A stretch of DNA of 59,165 nt from UBA4738 sp002413305 (GTDB taxonomy: Bacteria > Actinomycetota > UBA4738). This document shows positions 41,740 through 49,258 of this stretch, piece by piece. The notes under the pieces were generated by a model. The model was not told the DNA's origin. It did no database searches and worked only from the letters and a program-made list of their open reading frames with translations. The stretch is taken from the NCBI GenBank assembly GCA_036847185.1, contig DAIUAM010000020.1, forward strand, positions 1-59,165, read 5' to 3'. How positions within the stretch are numbered: the stretch's first letter is position 1; every line of letters begins with the position of its first letter. The position numbers and the translations under genes were made by a program.

Positions 41740-42756
41740 ATGGCCGTCACGTACCGCCTCTACCGCGAAGGCCACCTCGACCGGACGGACCTCGACGCCG
41801 GGCACATCGGGGAGCTCCTCGAGGACCCCAAGGCCATGCTCTGGGTCGACGTGGAGAGCCCCACCCAACAGGACCTGGCCATGCTCGGCGAGCAGTTCGG
41901 CTTCCACGAGCTGGCGCTGGAGGACTGCCTGCACCCGCACCAGCGGCCGAAGGTCGAACAGTACGAGACGTACTTCTTCCTGGTCGCCTACGGCGTGTCC
42001 TTCACCGACGGGAAGCTGGCGGCCCACGAGTTGTCGGCGTTCGTGAGCCGACGGTACCTGGTGACCGTGCGCAAGGACCCGGTGTTCGACCTATCCGAGG
42101 TGGTGGCCCGGTGGGAGGCGCACGGCGAGCTGACCGAAGAGGGCGGCGGCTACCTCCTGTACGTCCTGCTCGACGAGGTGGTGGACGGGTACTTCGACGC
42201 GCTCGACCAGCTCGAGGACTCGACGGAGGTGATCGAGGAGCTCGTGTTCGAGACGCCGGCCGAACAGAGCCGGCGGCGACGGGAGACCGGGCGGGACGAA
42301 GAGGAGTCGGTCGTCGACGTGCAGAGCCGGATCTTCGAGTTCAAGAAGCAGCTTCTGCAGTTCCGGCGGTGGGTGGCGCCGCTCCGGGACGTGTTGGACG
42401 TGATGCAGCGCCGGACGGTCGACGTCGTGACGCCGCCACTGGAAGCGTACTACCGCGACGTGTACGACCACGTGCTACGGGCGACCGACTTCCTCGACAG
42501 CATCCGGGACATCCTGTCGTCGGCGCTGGAGGCGCACCTGGCTGTGGTCAGCAACCGGCTCAACGAGATCATGAAGAGCCTGACCTCGTGGGCGGCGATC
42601 ATCCTCATCCCGACCCTGATCGCCGGCCTGTATGGGATGAACTTCGCGAACATGCCGGAACTGCACTGGCGCTTCGGGTACCTGTATGCCCTGGGCGTGA
42701 TGTTCGGCTCGATGTTCCTCCTGTACCGCGCGTTCAAGCGGCGCGGCTGGCTCTGA
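41740..42756 (+). CDS. corA: CorA family magnesium/cobalt transporter
   Basis: A 338-residue channel. The long N-terminal cytoplasmic domain contains MLWVDVESPTQQDLAMLGEQ, LEDCLHPHQRPKVEQYETY and a long helix (SRIFEFKKQLLQFRRWVAPL). Two C-terminal membrane helices flank the selectivity motif YGMNFANMPE; a basic tail KRRGWL ends the protein. TACCCT (41724-41729) lies 10 nt before the ATG as a possible -10. Confidence 0.95.
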   Translation: MAVTYRLYREGHLDRTDLDAGHIGELLEDPKAMLWVDVESPTQQDLAMLGEQFGFHELALEDCLHPHQRPKVEQYETYFFLVAYGVSFTDGKLAAHELSAFVSRRYLVTVRKDPVFDLSEVVARWEAHGELTEEGGGYLLYVLLDEVVDGYFDALDQLEDSTEVIEELVFETPAEQSRRRRETGRDEEESVVDVQSRIFEFKKQLLQFRRWVAPLRDVLDVMQRRTVDVVTPPLEAYYRDVYDHVLRATDFLDSIRDILSSALEAHLAVVSNRLNEIMKSLTSWAAIILIPTLIAGLYGMNFANMPELHWRFGYLYALGVMFGSMFLLYRAFKRRGWL

Positions 42757-42772
42757 CCGCGCGAACGGCGCC

Positions 42773-43627
42773 TCAGCTCGGCGCGCCGTACGGCAGCGGG
42801 ATGCGCGTCCCCAACAGGTTGCCCAGGTCGTCCAGTGCCTGGGGGACCGTCCACGGGGCGTGCGGATGGGCCAGTTCGCGCAACCCTTCGGTGTTCAGCA
42901 GCCGCTTCAGCCTGGGGAGGAGGTTCGGCCCGACCGTCGGCGCGCCGACGATCACGATCCGCTCGTGGCCCCGTGCGTCCAGGAAGAACAGCCCGTCAGA
43001 GTGCGCCACGTCGTACGTGGCCGTCTTGCCCGTCAGCCAGTCCTCGGTGGGAGGCGACGGCTCCGGCTGCGTGAAGTAGCCCACGCCGAAGAAGCTCCAG
43101 AACCGGTGGACCTGGTCGGCGCTGCCGGTGAGGAGCGTCCAGCTCGCACCCGTCATCCGGGCGTAGGCCTTCAGCCGCGCGGGATCGTCGCGCCCGGGAT
43201 CGACGGTGGCTTCCACGAACACCACACGGCGGGTGAGGCCCGCCGTTCGAACCGCGGCGGTCATCTGCAGGAAGGCGCCTGTGGTGATCGGGCAGACCTC
43301 GGCGCAGAGCGTGAGGATCGGCGCCAGGACGACCACCCTGCCCCGGAAGTCCGCCAACGAGACCCGCCGGCCGTCCTGATCGGTGAGCGTCATGTCCTGG
43401 ACGGCTCGATCCAGCCGGTCTCCGGTGACGGGCGGGAGTCCGTGCCGGCCGAGACCGATGGCCAGCGCCGTCCCGGCCGCGGCCAGCATGACGGCGGCCA
43501 CCCCGACGGCGATCCAGGCGCGGCCCCTCACGCGGTCCACTCTACGAGGAGGTCGGATCGAGCGGGCGCTCCTTCCCGCGTTGGCAGCCGCCACCGCCTG
43601 AGGCATCCCTCTGGCTGGCCTCGACAC
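42773..43627 (-). CDS. SCO1/SenC-like thioredoxin-fold protein
   Basis: A membrane-anchored SCO family protein involved in copper delivery to cytochrome oxidase or in redox defence. An N-terminal basic region and one helix (WIAVGVAAVMLAAAGTALAI) are followed by LTDQDGRRVSLADFRG, the copper/redox motif LCAEVCPITTGAF (CxxxC) and the partner His in YDVAHSDGLFFLDARG. Start is uncertain: GTG at 43627 (used), ATG at 43603 or GTG at 43540. Convergent with corA. Confidence 0.8.
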   Translation of the reverse strand: MSRPARGMPQAVAAANAGRSARSIRPPRRVDRVRGRAWIAVGVAAVMLAAAGTALAIGLGRHGLPPVTGDRLDRAVQDMTLTDQDGRRVSLADFRGRVVVLAPILTLCAEVCPITTGAFLQMTAAVRTAGLTRRVVFVEATVDPGRDDPARLKAYARMTGASWTLLTGSADQVHRFWSFFGVGYFTQPEPSPPTEDWLTGKTATYDVAHSDGLFFLDARGHERIVIVGAPTVGPNLLPRLKRLLNTEGLRELAHPHAPWTVPQALDDLGNLLGTRIPLPYGAPS

Positions 43628-43649
43628 GCGGCGACCGTGCCCCTAGGCT
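43621..43649 (+). promoter_or_regulatory. Promoter upstream of micro-ORF and MFS exporter
   Basis: TCGACA (43621-43626, one mismatch to TTGACA), 17 nt, TAGGCT (43644-43649), then 6 nt to the GTG at 43656. This is a good -35/-10 pair with leaderless spacing. It drives toward the exporter gene. Confidence 0.55.
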
Positions 43650-43655
43650 GCTCCG

Positions 43656-43757
43656 GTGACCTCACGACCCATCGGACTTCTCCTCGTGGCCGCGGTCACG
43701 GTTCTGCAGAACGGGACCGCCTTCGCTCCCGGCCCCACCGGGTTCCCCACGCCCTGA
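43656..43757 (+). CDS. Possible 33-residue micro-ORF upstream of the MFS exporter
   Basis: GTG ... TGA encoding a hydrophobic start (TSRPIGLLLVAAVTVLQNG) and a Pro/Gly end. It sits exactly at the predicted transcription start and ends 6 nt before the ATG of the exporter. It might be a leader peptide or simply an untranslated leader that happens to be open. No family recognised. Confidence 0.35.
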   Translation: MTSRPIGLLLVAAVTVLQNGTAFAPGPTGFPTP

Positions 43758-43763
43758 CGCCCC

Positions 43764-45323
43764 ATGTCCGATCCCGGAACGGCGAGGGATGTCCGGGCCC
43801 GTCGCTTCGCACTGGCCGCCGTCTGTGGGGTCCTGTTCCTGACGTTCCTGGACACCACGATCGTCAGCGTGGCCCTGGCCGACCTCCAGTCGACCCTGCA
43901 CGCCGGCGTCACCTCCTTGCAGTGGGTGGTCAACGGCTACGCCCTTCCCTTCGCCAGCCTCATGCTGGTCGCCGGCATCATGGGCGACCGGTTCGGTCGC
44001 AAGCGCGTGATGCTGGTGGGCATCGTGCTCTTCTGCGCGGGCTCGTTCCTGGGGGCGCTCGCTCCGAACGTGGGCACCCTGATCGCCGCCCGGGCGATCA
44101 TGGGGACCGGAGCGGCGGCCTCCGAACCCGCGACGCTCTCCGTGATCCGGCAGATCTATCCCAACGAACGATCGCGGGCCCGGGCACTCGGCACGTGGGG
44201 CGCGGTCTCGGGCCTGGCCCTCGCCTTGGGCCCGGTCATCGGCGGCATGCTGGTCGGCATCGGTGGGTGGCGGGCGGTCTTCTGGTTCAACCTCGCGGCC
44301 GGTCTCCTGGCGCTGGCGTGGGCCTGGGTGGCGGTCCCCGAGAGCGCCGACCCCCAGCCCGCCCAGCCCGACCTGGCCGGCTTCATCCTGGCCCCCCTGG
44401 CCCTGGGCGCGCTGACGTTCGCCGTGATCGTGGGCGAGGGCACCGGGTACGCAGCCCCGGGGATCGTGGCGTTGTTCGTCGTCGGCGCGGCCCTGGGGAT
44501 GGCGTTCCTCATCTTCGAACGCCGGGCTCGGCCGCCCATGCTCGACCTGTCGTTGCTCCGCGTCCCACCGTTCTCCGGCGCGCTGCTGGTGGCCTTCTCG
44601 ATCTACTTCGGGGTCTTCTCGATCTTCTTCTTCACGGCGCTCTACGTACAGGTGGTCGTGGAGTACTCCGGCTTTCGGACGGCCGCCCTGTTCCTGCCGA
44701 TGTGCGCCGCGATGGTCGTCGCTTCGACGGTCGCGGGCCGGTGGGTCGCTCGGTCCGGTGCCAGGATCCCGATGGTCCTCGGCTGCGCCGCTGCCGGCAC
44801 GGGCATCCTGCTGACCCGGGTGGCACTCGGCGGGCACTTCGGCTTCCTCGAGCTGGCGGCACCGCTGGCCCTGGGCGGGCTGGGGTTCGGCATCGCGGTG
44901 GTGCCCGTGACGTCGGTCGCCCTGGCGGTGGTCCCGGCATCGAACTCCGGGATGGCGGCCTCGGCGACGAACACCAGCCGGGAGTTGGGGGCGGTGGTCG
45001 GGGTGGCGGTCCTCGGATCGCTCGTCAACGGCCGGCTCGCTTCGGACCTCACTGCCCGGTTGGTCCACCTGGGCGTCCCGTCCTCCTTCCAGGGCATCGT
45101 CATCGACGCCATCGAACACGGCCAGATCCCCGGCGCGTCGGGCATCGACCAGGCCCGCCTTGCCTACGGTCCGATCGTGATCCGGGTCATCAACGCCGCG
45201 TACGCCGCCTTCCACGCGGGGCTGGACATCGCGCTGACGGTGTCCGGGATCACGATCCTGGTCTCCGGTGCCGTGGCCTGGTTCGCGCTCGGGGACCGGC
45301 GAACCGTCGGGCCGCTCCCGTAG
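43764..45323 (+). CDS. MFS drug exporter, DHA2 (14-helix) family
   Basis: A 519-residue transporter with about 14 membrane helices. Motif A is GIMGDRFGRKRVMLVG, the D1 motif LDTTIVSVALADLQ is in helix 1, and antiporter motif C is LALALGPVIGGMLVGIGGWR. DHA2 members export drugs or toxic metabolites with proton antiport. No adjacent regulator gene is visible. Confidence 0.92.
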   Translation: MSDPGTARDVRARRFALAAVCGVLFLTFLDTTIVSVALADLQSTLHAGVTSLQWVVNGYALPFASLMLVAGIMGDRFGRKRVMLVGIVLFCAGSFLGALAPNVGTLIAARAIMGTGAAASEPATLSVIRQIYPNERSRARALGTWGAVSGLALALGPVIGGMLVGIGGWRAVFWFNLAAGLLALAWAWVAVPESADPQPAQPDLAGFILAPLALGALTFAVIVGEGTGYAAPGIVALFVVGAALGMAFLIFERRARPPMLDLSLLRVPPFSGALLVAFSIYFGVFSIFFFTALYVQVVVEYSGFRTAALFLPMCAAMVVASTVAGRWVARSGARIPMVLGCAAAGTGILLTRVALGGHFGFLELAAPLALGGLGFGIAVVPVTSVALAVVPASNSGMAASATNTSRELGAVVGVAVLGSLVNGRLASDLTARLVHLGVPSSFQGIVIDAIEHGQIPGASGIDQARLAYGPIVIRVINAAYAAFHAGLDIALTVSGITILVSGAVAWFALGDRRTVGPLP

Positions 45324-45387
45324 CGACGCGATGACGAAGGAACTCTTTGAGGAAGATCCCCGGGGGGAGCTTCGATGGATGGAAGGG

Positions 45388-45882
45388 TCAGTCCTTCGGC
45401 GGCAGCGGTGGACCGATGAACTCCTGGTGGTAGCGGCCGGCGATCTCCTTCAGCGCTTGTTTGTCCAGGAACTGCTCATCGGCAGGCGGCAGCCCCAGGG
45501 ACCCGGCCGGCTTCCCGCCCTCGCGGAAGAACCCCTCGACACCCGCCGGCCCAAAGAGCAAGAGCAGGCGGGCCTCCGCCGAATCGACGTGGAACGCGTG
45601 CGCGACGTCGCGAGGGCCATAGACGACCGAGCCGGCGACCGCTTCGATCACGTCCTCACCGTGCTGGACACGAACCTCGCCCGAGAGGACCACGAAGAAC
45701 TCGTCCTCACTCCGGTGGATATGGAGGGGTGAGGCGAATCCCTTCGGCGCCAGCAGCTCCAACACCGCGAAGCGCCCCTCCGTTTGGTCCCCGGTCGCCC
45801 GGAGAACGGCCAGTCCGCCGTTGAACCACAACGCCTCGCCTTCGCCGGGCCACAGCCCAGTGCTACCGGTTGTGAGCGACAT
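45388..45882 (-). CDS. Single-domain cupin protein
   Basis: A 164-residue conserved beta-barrel cupin: SPLHIHRSEDEFFVVLSGEV (motif 1 with two His and Glu) and GPRDVAHAFHV (motif 2 His), enough to bind one metal. The C-terminal 50 residues are helical (LDKQALKEIAGRYHQEF). Likely a small dioxygenase-like or sensory protein; the substrate is unknown. The ATG has GGGAGGGGG upstream. Convergent with the MFS gene. Confidence 0.85.
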   Translation of the reverse strand: MSLTTGSTGLWPGEGEALWFNGGLAVLRATGDQTEGRFAVLELLAPKGFASPLHIHRSEDEFFVVLSGEVRVQHGEDVIEAVAGSVVYGPRDVAHAFHVDSAEARLLLLFGPAGVEGFFREGGKPAGSLGLPPADEQFLDKQALKEIAGRYHQEFIGPPLPPKD

Positions 45883-46060
45883 CGATTATCCCCCTCCCGC
45901 GGCCTCGCCGATCAGCATAACGGCGTGTGCGGCTCGTCGCCGGCGCTGCAAGCTGGCTCGGGAGCGCGCGGGCCGCCCGAGGGAACGCCGGTGAGCAAGC
46001 CCGACGACTCACATGGAGATCCGTGGGAACAGCTACATACAGGAGAGTCGGCTGTCACCG

Positions 46061-46091
46061 TTGCGACCGGAAACTGTGTCAAGTGGATAAT
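46061..46091 (+). promoter_or_regulatory. Putative promoter of the Cys-peptide/arsC unit
   Basis: TTGCGA (46061-46066) and GATAAT (46086-46091) are separated by 19 nt. Transcription would start near 46098, before both candidate starts (46120 and 46152). No ArsR-type palindrome was recognised. Confidence 0.4.
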
Positions 46092-46119
46092 CCCGTCAGC
46101 GTTCGATGAGACGGTCAAG

Positions 46120-46848
46120 ATGTCGACCACGGTCGATGAAAGGAGTTTGCGATGGGACCTCAGGACTGCTGTCCACCCGATTGCTGCCCGAACGGCTGTT
46201 GTTGACCTCGAGGCGCCCGCGGAACGTGGGGCGATCGATGGAACCGCTCTACGTCGGGTGGTCGACCGCCTTTCGATGCAGTTCGCGGGCGTCTTCTCCC
46301 ATGAAGCCATCGCTCGGTTGGTCGATGAGTCCCTTGGAGAGTGGGGAGACGCCCGGATCACGGTTCACCTCCCCACGCTGGTCGAGCGCTTCACCAAGGA
46401 GCGCCTTCGGGCCGTGGCGCACATGGAAGGGAGACTCGTGAAGGACGTCCCGGAGGTGCTGTTCGTCTGTGAGCACAACGCCGGCCGGAGCCAGATGGCT
46501 GCAGCGCTTCTGGACCACTTCGCCGAGGGTCGCGTGCATGTCCGGTCCGCCGGGAGCACCCCGGCCTCGGAGATCAACCCCGCCGTAGCTCGAGCGATGG
46601 ATGAGATCGGGATCGACATCTCCAAGGAGTTCCCGAAACCGCTCACCGACGAGGTGGTCCGGGACGCCGATGCGGTGATCACGATGGGCTGTGGTGACGC
46701 CTGCCCGATCTACCCGGGAACGCGCTACCTGGACTGGGATCTTCCCGATCCAGCGGGCAAGTCGATCGAACAGATCCGGCCGATCCGGGATGAGATCGAC
46801 CGCCGCGTTCGAACTCTCCTCGCAGAACTCGTGCCGGCGGCTTCGTAG
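46120..46848 (+). CDS. arsC: Arsenate reductase ArsC (LMW-PTP type) with N-terminal helical domain
   Basis: About 242 residues from ATG at 46120. The C-terminal ~135 residues are a low-molecular-weight phosphatase-like arsenate reductase: VLFVCEHNAGRSQMAAALLD (P loop with catalytic Cys and Arg), FPKPLTDEVV, VITMGCGDACPIYPG, DWDLPDPAGK. Before it lies a helical domain (ALRRVVDRLSMQFAG, HLPTLVERFTKERL) typical of actinobacterial ArsC. The N-terminal ~28 residues after the ATG do not look conserved, and a well-formed Cys-rich ORF occupies the same DNA in another frame, so the true start is uncertain. No arsR or arsenite pump gene is adjacent. Confidence 0.85.
   Translation: MSTTVDERSLRWDLRTAVHPIAARTAVVDLEAPAERGAIDGTALRRVVDRLSMQFAGVFSHEAIARLVDESLGEWGDARITVHLPTLVERFTKERLRAVAHMEGRLVKDVPEVLFVCEHNAGRSQMAAALLDHFAEGRVHVRSAGSTPASEINPAVARAMDEIGIDISKEFPKPLTDEVVRDADAVITMGCGDACPIYPGTRYLDWDLPDPAGKSIEQIRPIRDEIDRRVRTLLAELVPAAS
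46152..46205 (+). CDS. 17-residue Cys-pair micro-ORF overlapping the arsC 5' region
   Basis: ATG to TGA encodes MGPQDCCPPDCCPNGCC. It has a textbook AGGAG (46141-46145) 6 nt before the ATG, better than any other start nearby. Three Cys-Cys pairs suggest binding of soft metals or arsenite. Its end reads TGT TGT TGA C; skipping one base at the TGA enters the arsC frame at Asp-Leu-Glu (46204). It could be an independent peptide or the true N-terminus of ArsC reached by frameshift. Confidence 0.5.
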   Translation: MGPQDCCPPDCCPNGCC

Positions 46849-46952
46849 GCGCCCTGCCGGCCAGGCCGATCCCCCCGATTCTCAAGGCCAATCATGCCCT
46901 TCACGTGGAGAAGTGGCTTGAGACGGCCAATGGAGCCAGCAGTTGTTCGGGG

Positions 46953-47024
46953 TGGAGGTGAAGGGAGTCGAACCCTCGACCTCTGCCGTGCGAAGGCAGC
47001 GCTCTACCACTGAGCTACACCCCC
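46953..47024 (-). tRNA. tRNA-Ala (anticodon CGC)
   Basis: Minus-strand cloverleaf: acceptor GGGGGTG/CACCTCC (one G-U), D arm with TAGCTCAGTGGTAGAGC, anticodon stem CTGCC/GGCAG around TTCGCAC (anticodon CGC), T arm GAGGG-TTCGACT-CCCTT. CCA is not encoded. Confidence 0.95.
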
Positions 47025-47033
47025 AGGCGGGCT

Positions 47034-47039
47034 AGCGTA
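47034..47039 (-). promoter_or_regulatory. Putative -10 box of tRNA-Ala
   Basis: TACGCT on the minus strand ends 9 nt before the mature tRNA, matching the layout of the tRNA-Leu promoter. No clear -35. Confidence 0.35.
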
Positions 47040-47081
47040 ACAGAGCCCCCGAAGGCCCCTCTGAGCACGAGACCTTCGCTT

Positions 47082-47110
47082 TTGACCGCCGAACCGGCAT
47101 GGGCGAGGAT
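47082..47110 (+). promoter_or_regulatory. Promoter of the PspC-domain operon
   Basis: TTGACC (47082-47087), 17 nt, GAGGAT (47105-47110), then 6 nt to the ATG at 47117. The -35 is strong and the spacing predicts a leaderless mRNA. This decides between the two in-frame ATGs (47099 and 47117) in favour of the second. Confidence 0.55.
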
Positions 47111-47116
47111 GGGCCC

Positions 47117-47446
47117 ATGGACGGCCGGCAGCTCACCCGCTCGCAGACCGACAAGCGTATCGCGGGGGTGTGCGGCGGCCTCGGCGACTACTTCGGGATC
47201 GATCCCACCCTGGTCCGGATCGGCGCCGTCGTCCTGGCCTTCATGGGCCCCGGTCTCCTGGCCTACATCGTGCTGTGGATCGTGCTACCGAAGGGAACGG
47301 CCGGCGTGGCGAACGCGCCCCCGCCCGGCACCGGACTGCCGTGGCAGACGTCCTCTGCGGTCCGGATCGCCGAGGACCGGTTCGCCCGGGGCGAGATCAC
47401 CGCGGAAGACCTGCAGCGGATACGAAACGACCTCCAAGGGGGCTGA
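47117..47446 (+). CDS. PspC-domain membrane protein with SHOCT-like C-terminus
   Basis: A 109-residue protein. PspC domain: QTDKRIAGVCGGLGDYFGID, then a membrane helix (VLAFMGPGLLAYIVLWIVL). The C-terminal part (AEDRFARGEITAEDLQRIRND) resembles a SHOCT helix-hairpin. PspC proteins take part in envelope-stress responses. Start chosen from the promoter spacing. It is 3 nt upstream of a second SHOCT protein. Confidence 0.85.
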   Translation: MDGRQLTRSQTDKRIAGVCGGLGDYFGIDPTLVRIGAVVLAFMGPGLLAYIVLWIVLPKGTAGVANAPPPGTGLPWQTSSAVRIAEDRFARGEITAEDLQRIRNDLQGG

Positions 47447-47449
47447 CGG

Positions 47450-47794
47450 TTGTTCCCGTTCTGGTGGGGCTGGGGGTGGATCGCCGGCCTGGCCAGCCTC
47501 GTGTTCTGGGTCGGGGTGATCGTCGTCGCCGTCCTGCTCTTGCGGCGCGAGGTGCCGAACATCGGCGCGCACCGGTGGCACACCCCGCCGGCGCTCAGTT
47601 TGCTCGAAGAGCGGTACGCGCGAGGGGAGATCTCCCGCGAGGAGTTCCTCGACCGGCGGGCCGTCCTGCTGGGCCAACACCCGGGATCGCCACCGGCAGC
47701 TGCACCTCCCTCTCCGCCGGCGGACCCTCCGGCGCCGGCCGGCTCCCTATCGCCCCCCGAAGCGCCCACCCAGCCGCTCGAGCCAGAGCGCTGA
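47450..47794 (+). CDS. SHOCT-domain membrane protein
   Basis: A 114-residue protein starting at TTG (AAGGGGG upstream). One membrane helix rich in Trp/Gly at the N-terminus (WWGWGWIAGLASLVFWVGV), a SHOCT motif LLEERYARGEISREEFLDRR, and a Pro/Ala-rich tail. Probably oligomerises with, or is localised by, the preceding PspC protein. Function unknown. Confidence 0.75.
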   Translation: MFPFWWGWGWIAGLASLVFWVGVIVVAVLLLRREVPNIGAHRWHTPPALSLLEERYARGEISREEFLDRRAVLLGQHPGSPPAAAPPSPPADPPAPAGSLSPPEAPTQPLEPER

Positions 47795-47809
47795 CCCGAC
47801 CGACCCGGC

Positions 47810-48598
47810 GTGACGAAGGACGAGATCCTCCGGGCGATCGCCGCCGAGCGCCGGAACCTGCTCGCCCTGCTTCGGACCCTCGAGCCGGAGCAGTGGGAGA
47901 CCATCGCCCTCCCGGGTTGGCGGGTGCGGGAGGTCGCGGCGCACGTCATCACCCTCGACATCGCCGGGGTGACCGGCCCACTCCTGCCGGTGGCGCTTCG
48001 TCACGACGCCGAACGGCTCGAACGCTGGAACGACCGGCAGGTGCCGAGGTGGGCGAACCGTCCGATCACCGACCTCCTGCTCGGCCTTGACCGGTGGGGG
48101 GGCCGCTTCCGCCGCATGGCGAAGACCATCCCCGGCCCGCTCTACCGCATGACGCTGCCCACCCTCTGGGGCCGCGCGCCGGGCGGGCTCCTGATCTGGT
48201 CGCGGGCATACGACGAGTGGGTCCACCGCCACGATGTCCGCCGGGCGCTGGGCATGCCGGACGAGACGGTCGACGTGGCGCCCGCGGCGGAATTCGTCCT
48301 GGAGGCGATGAAGTCGGACACGCTGCCTCGGCTCCAGGGGCGGACGGGCTCGATCGCCGTCTCGCTGGAGGGGACGCCTCTTCCGGAGTGGGTCTTCGAC
48401 GTCGGGGCCCAGACCGCCGGGCCGGCGCCGGGCCCGAGTGGCCCCGCAGATGCCACGATCAGCGCGCCGGGGAACGCGTTCGTCATGATGGCGGCCCGGC
48501 GGGATCCCTGGGAAGAGCTGCGCTCCAAGAGCGTCCTGAGGGTCGAGGGCGACGAGGCCCTGGGGACGGAGTTCCTCAGCCGGCTCTGGGTGGTCTGA
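47810..48598 (+). CDS. Maleylpyruvate isomerase/MDMPI (DinB-like) family protein
   Basis: A 262-residue protein of the TIGR03083/MDMPI type. The N-terminal DinB-like four-helix bundle has LEPEQWETIALPGWRVREVA followed by a His-containing helix (AHVITLD), and YDEWVHRHDVRRALG as the second metal-site region. The C-terminal ~90 residues form the SCP2-like domain. Some members isomerise maleylpyruvate with mycothiol; most are uncharacterised thiol-dependent enzymes. GTG start, 15 nt after the SHOCT gene. Confidence 0.8.
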   Translation: MTKDEILRAIAAERRNLLALLRTLEPEQWETIALPGWRVREVAAHVITLDIAGVTGPLLPVALRHDAERLERWNDRQVPRWANRPITDLLLGLDRWGGRFRRMAKTIPGPLYRMTLPTLWGRAPGGLLIWSRAYDEWVHRHDVRRALGMPDETVDVAPAAEFVLEAMKSDTLPRLQGRTGSIAVSLEGTPLPEWVFDVGAQTAGPAPGPSGPADATISAPGNAFVMMAARRDPWEELRSKSVLRVEGDEALGTEFLSRLWVV

Positions 48599-48604
48599 GG
48601 GCGG

Positions 48605-49246
48605 TCAAGCGCCGTCCCCGAGCACCCGGTCCGCGTGCCGCTCCATCGCCTGGAGCAGGTTCCGCTGAACCAGCGAGATCGAAAGGTCCCCCCGGGTCCG
48701 CTCGAGGATGCCTCGAGCCTGGTCCGTCGAATGCCTGAGGTTCCGGGTGATGGCGTCGGGGAAGTCCACCGAGACCAGCAGATGGTAGATGTCGTCCATG
48801 GCCCCCAGGATGCTTTCGCTTCGCTCGAACTCCCCCCTCCGGAGCAGGTCGAGTATGGCTCGCCGGCCCTCCCCGATCGCCTCCGCCATCCCGTTCAGGT
48901 ACGGCGCCAGCTCCACGTCGAGATCCTCGTTCGTGGGGAGGTTCGCGCCGCCCAGCACCGCCTCCGTGATGCACGCCTCGGCGTACTCCTTCTGCGCGTC
49001 CTGCAGGAAGCCGGCGAAGTAGACGTCCGGATGGTCCGCTCGCACCGCTTCGCGGCCCGCTTCGACCTGCTCCTTCGAGCTGGCCATCAGCGCGTGGGCT
49101 TGATCGAGCTCCCCGCGATGGATGGCCCGGATGGCGTTGGCCGAGAAGCGGATCGAACGCCGCGAGGCCACCAGGGCCCGGTCCCGGGCGGCCGCCTTCT
49201 CCTCGAAGGCGCGCTGGCTGGCGTCTTCGATCGGGGTCAGGTCCAA
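48605..49246 (-). CDS. Translin family protein
   Basis: A 213-residue all-helical protein resembling archaeal and eukaryotic translin: ALVASRRSIRFSANAIRAIH, YFAGFLQDAQKEYAEACITE, IGEGRRAILDLLRRGEFERSE, SVDFPDAITRNLRHSTDQAR and LERTRGDLSISLVQRNLLQA. Translins bind single-stranded nucleic acid and form octamers; partner TRAX supplies RNase activity in eukaryotes. The family is patchy in bacteria. It follows a membrane-protein gene by 12 nt. Confidence 0.8.
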   Translation of the reverse strand: MDLTPIEDASQRAFEEKAAARDRALVASRRSIRFSANAIRAIHRGELDQAHALMASSKEQVEAGREAVRADHPDVYFAGFLQDAQKEYAEACITEAVLGGANLPTNEDLDVELAPYLNGMAEAIGEGRRAILDLLRRGEFERSESILGAMDDIYHLLVSVDFPDAITRNLRHSTDQARGILERTRGDLSISLVQRNLLQAMERHADRVLGDGA

Positions 49247-49258
49247 AACCGGACCGGC

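Noticed and set aside
46013..46090. Short ORF MEIRGNSYIQESR... upstream of arsC
   Set aside because: No SD, no resemblance to ArsR, and it overlaps the predicted promoter.
46841..46880. Terminator after arsC (CCTG/CAGG hairpin)
   Set aside because: Stem of four pairs and no T-run; too weak to call.
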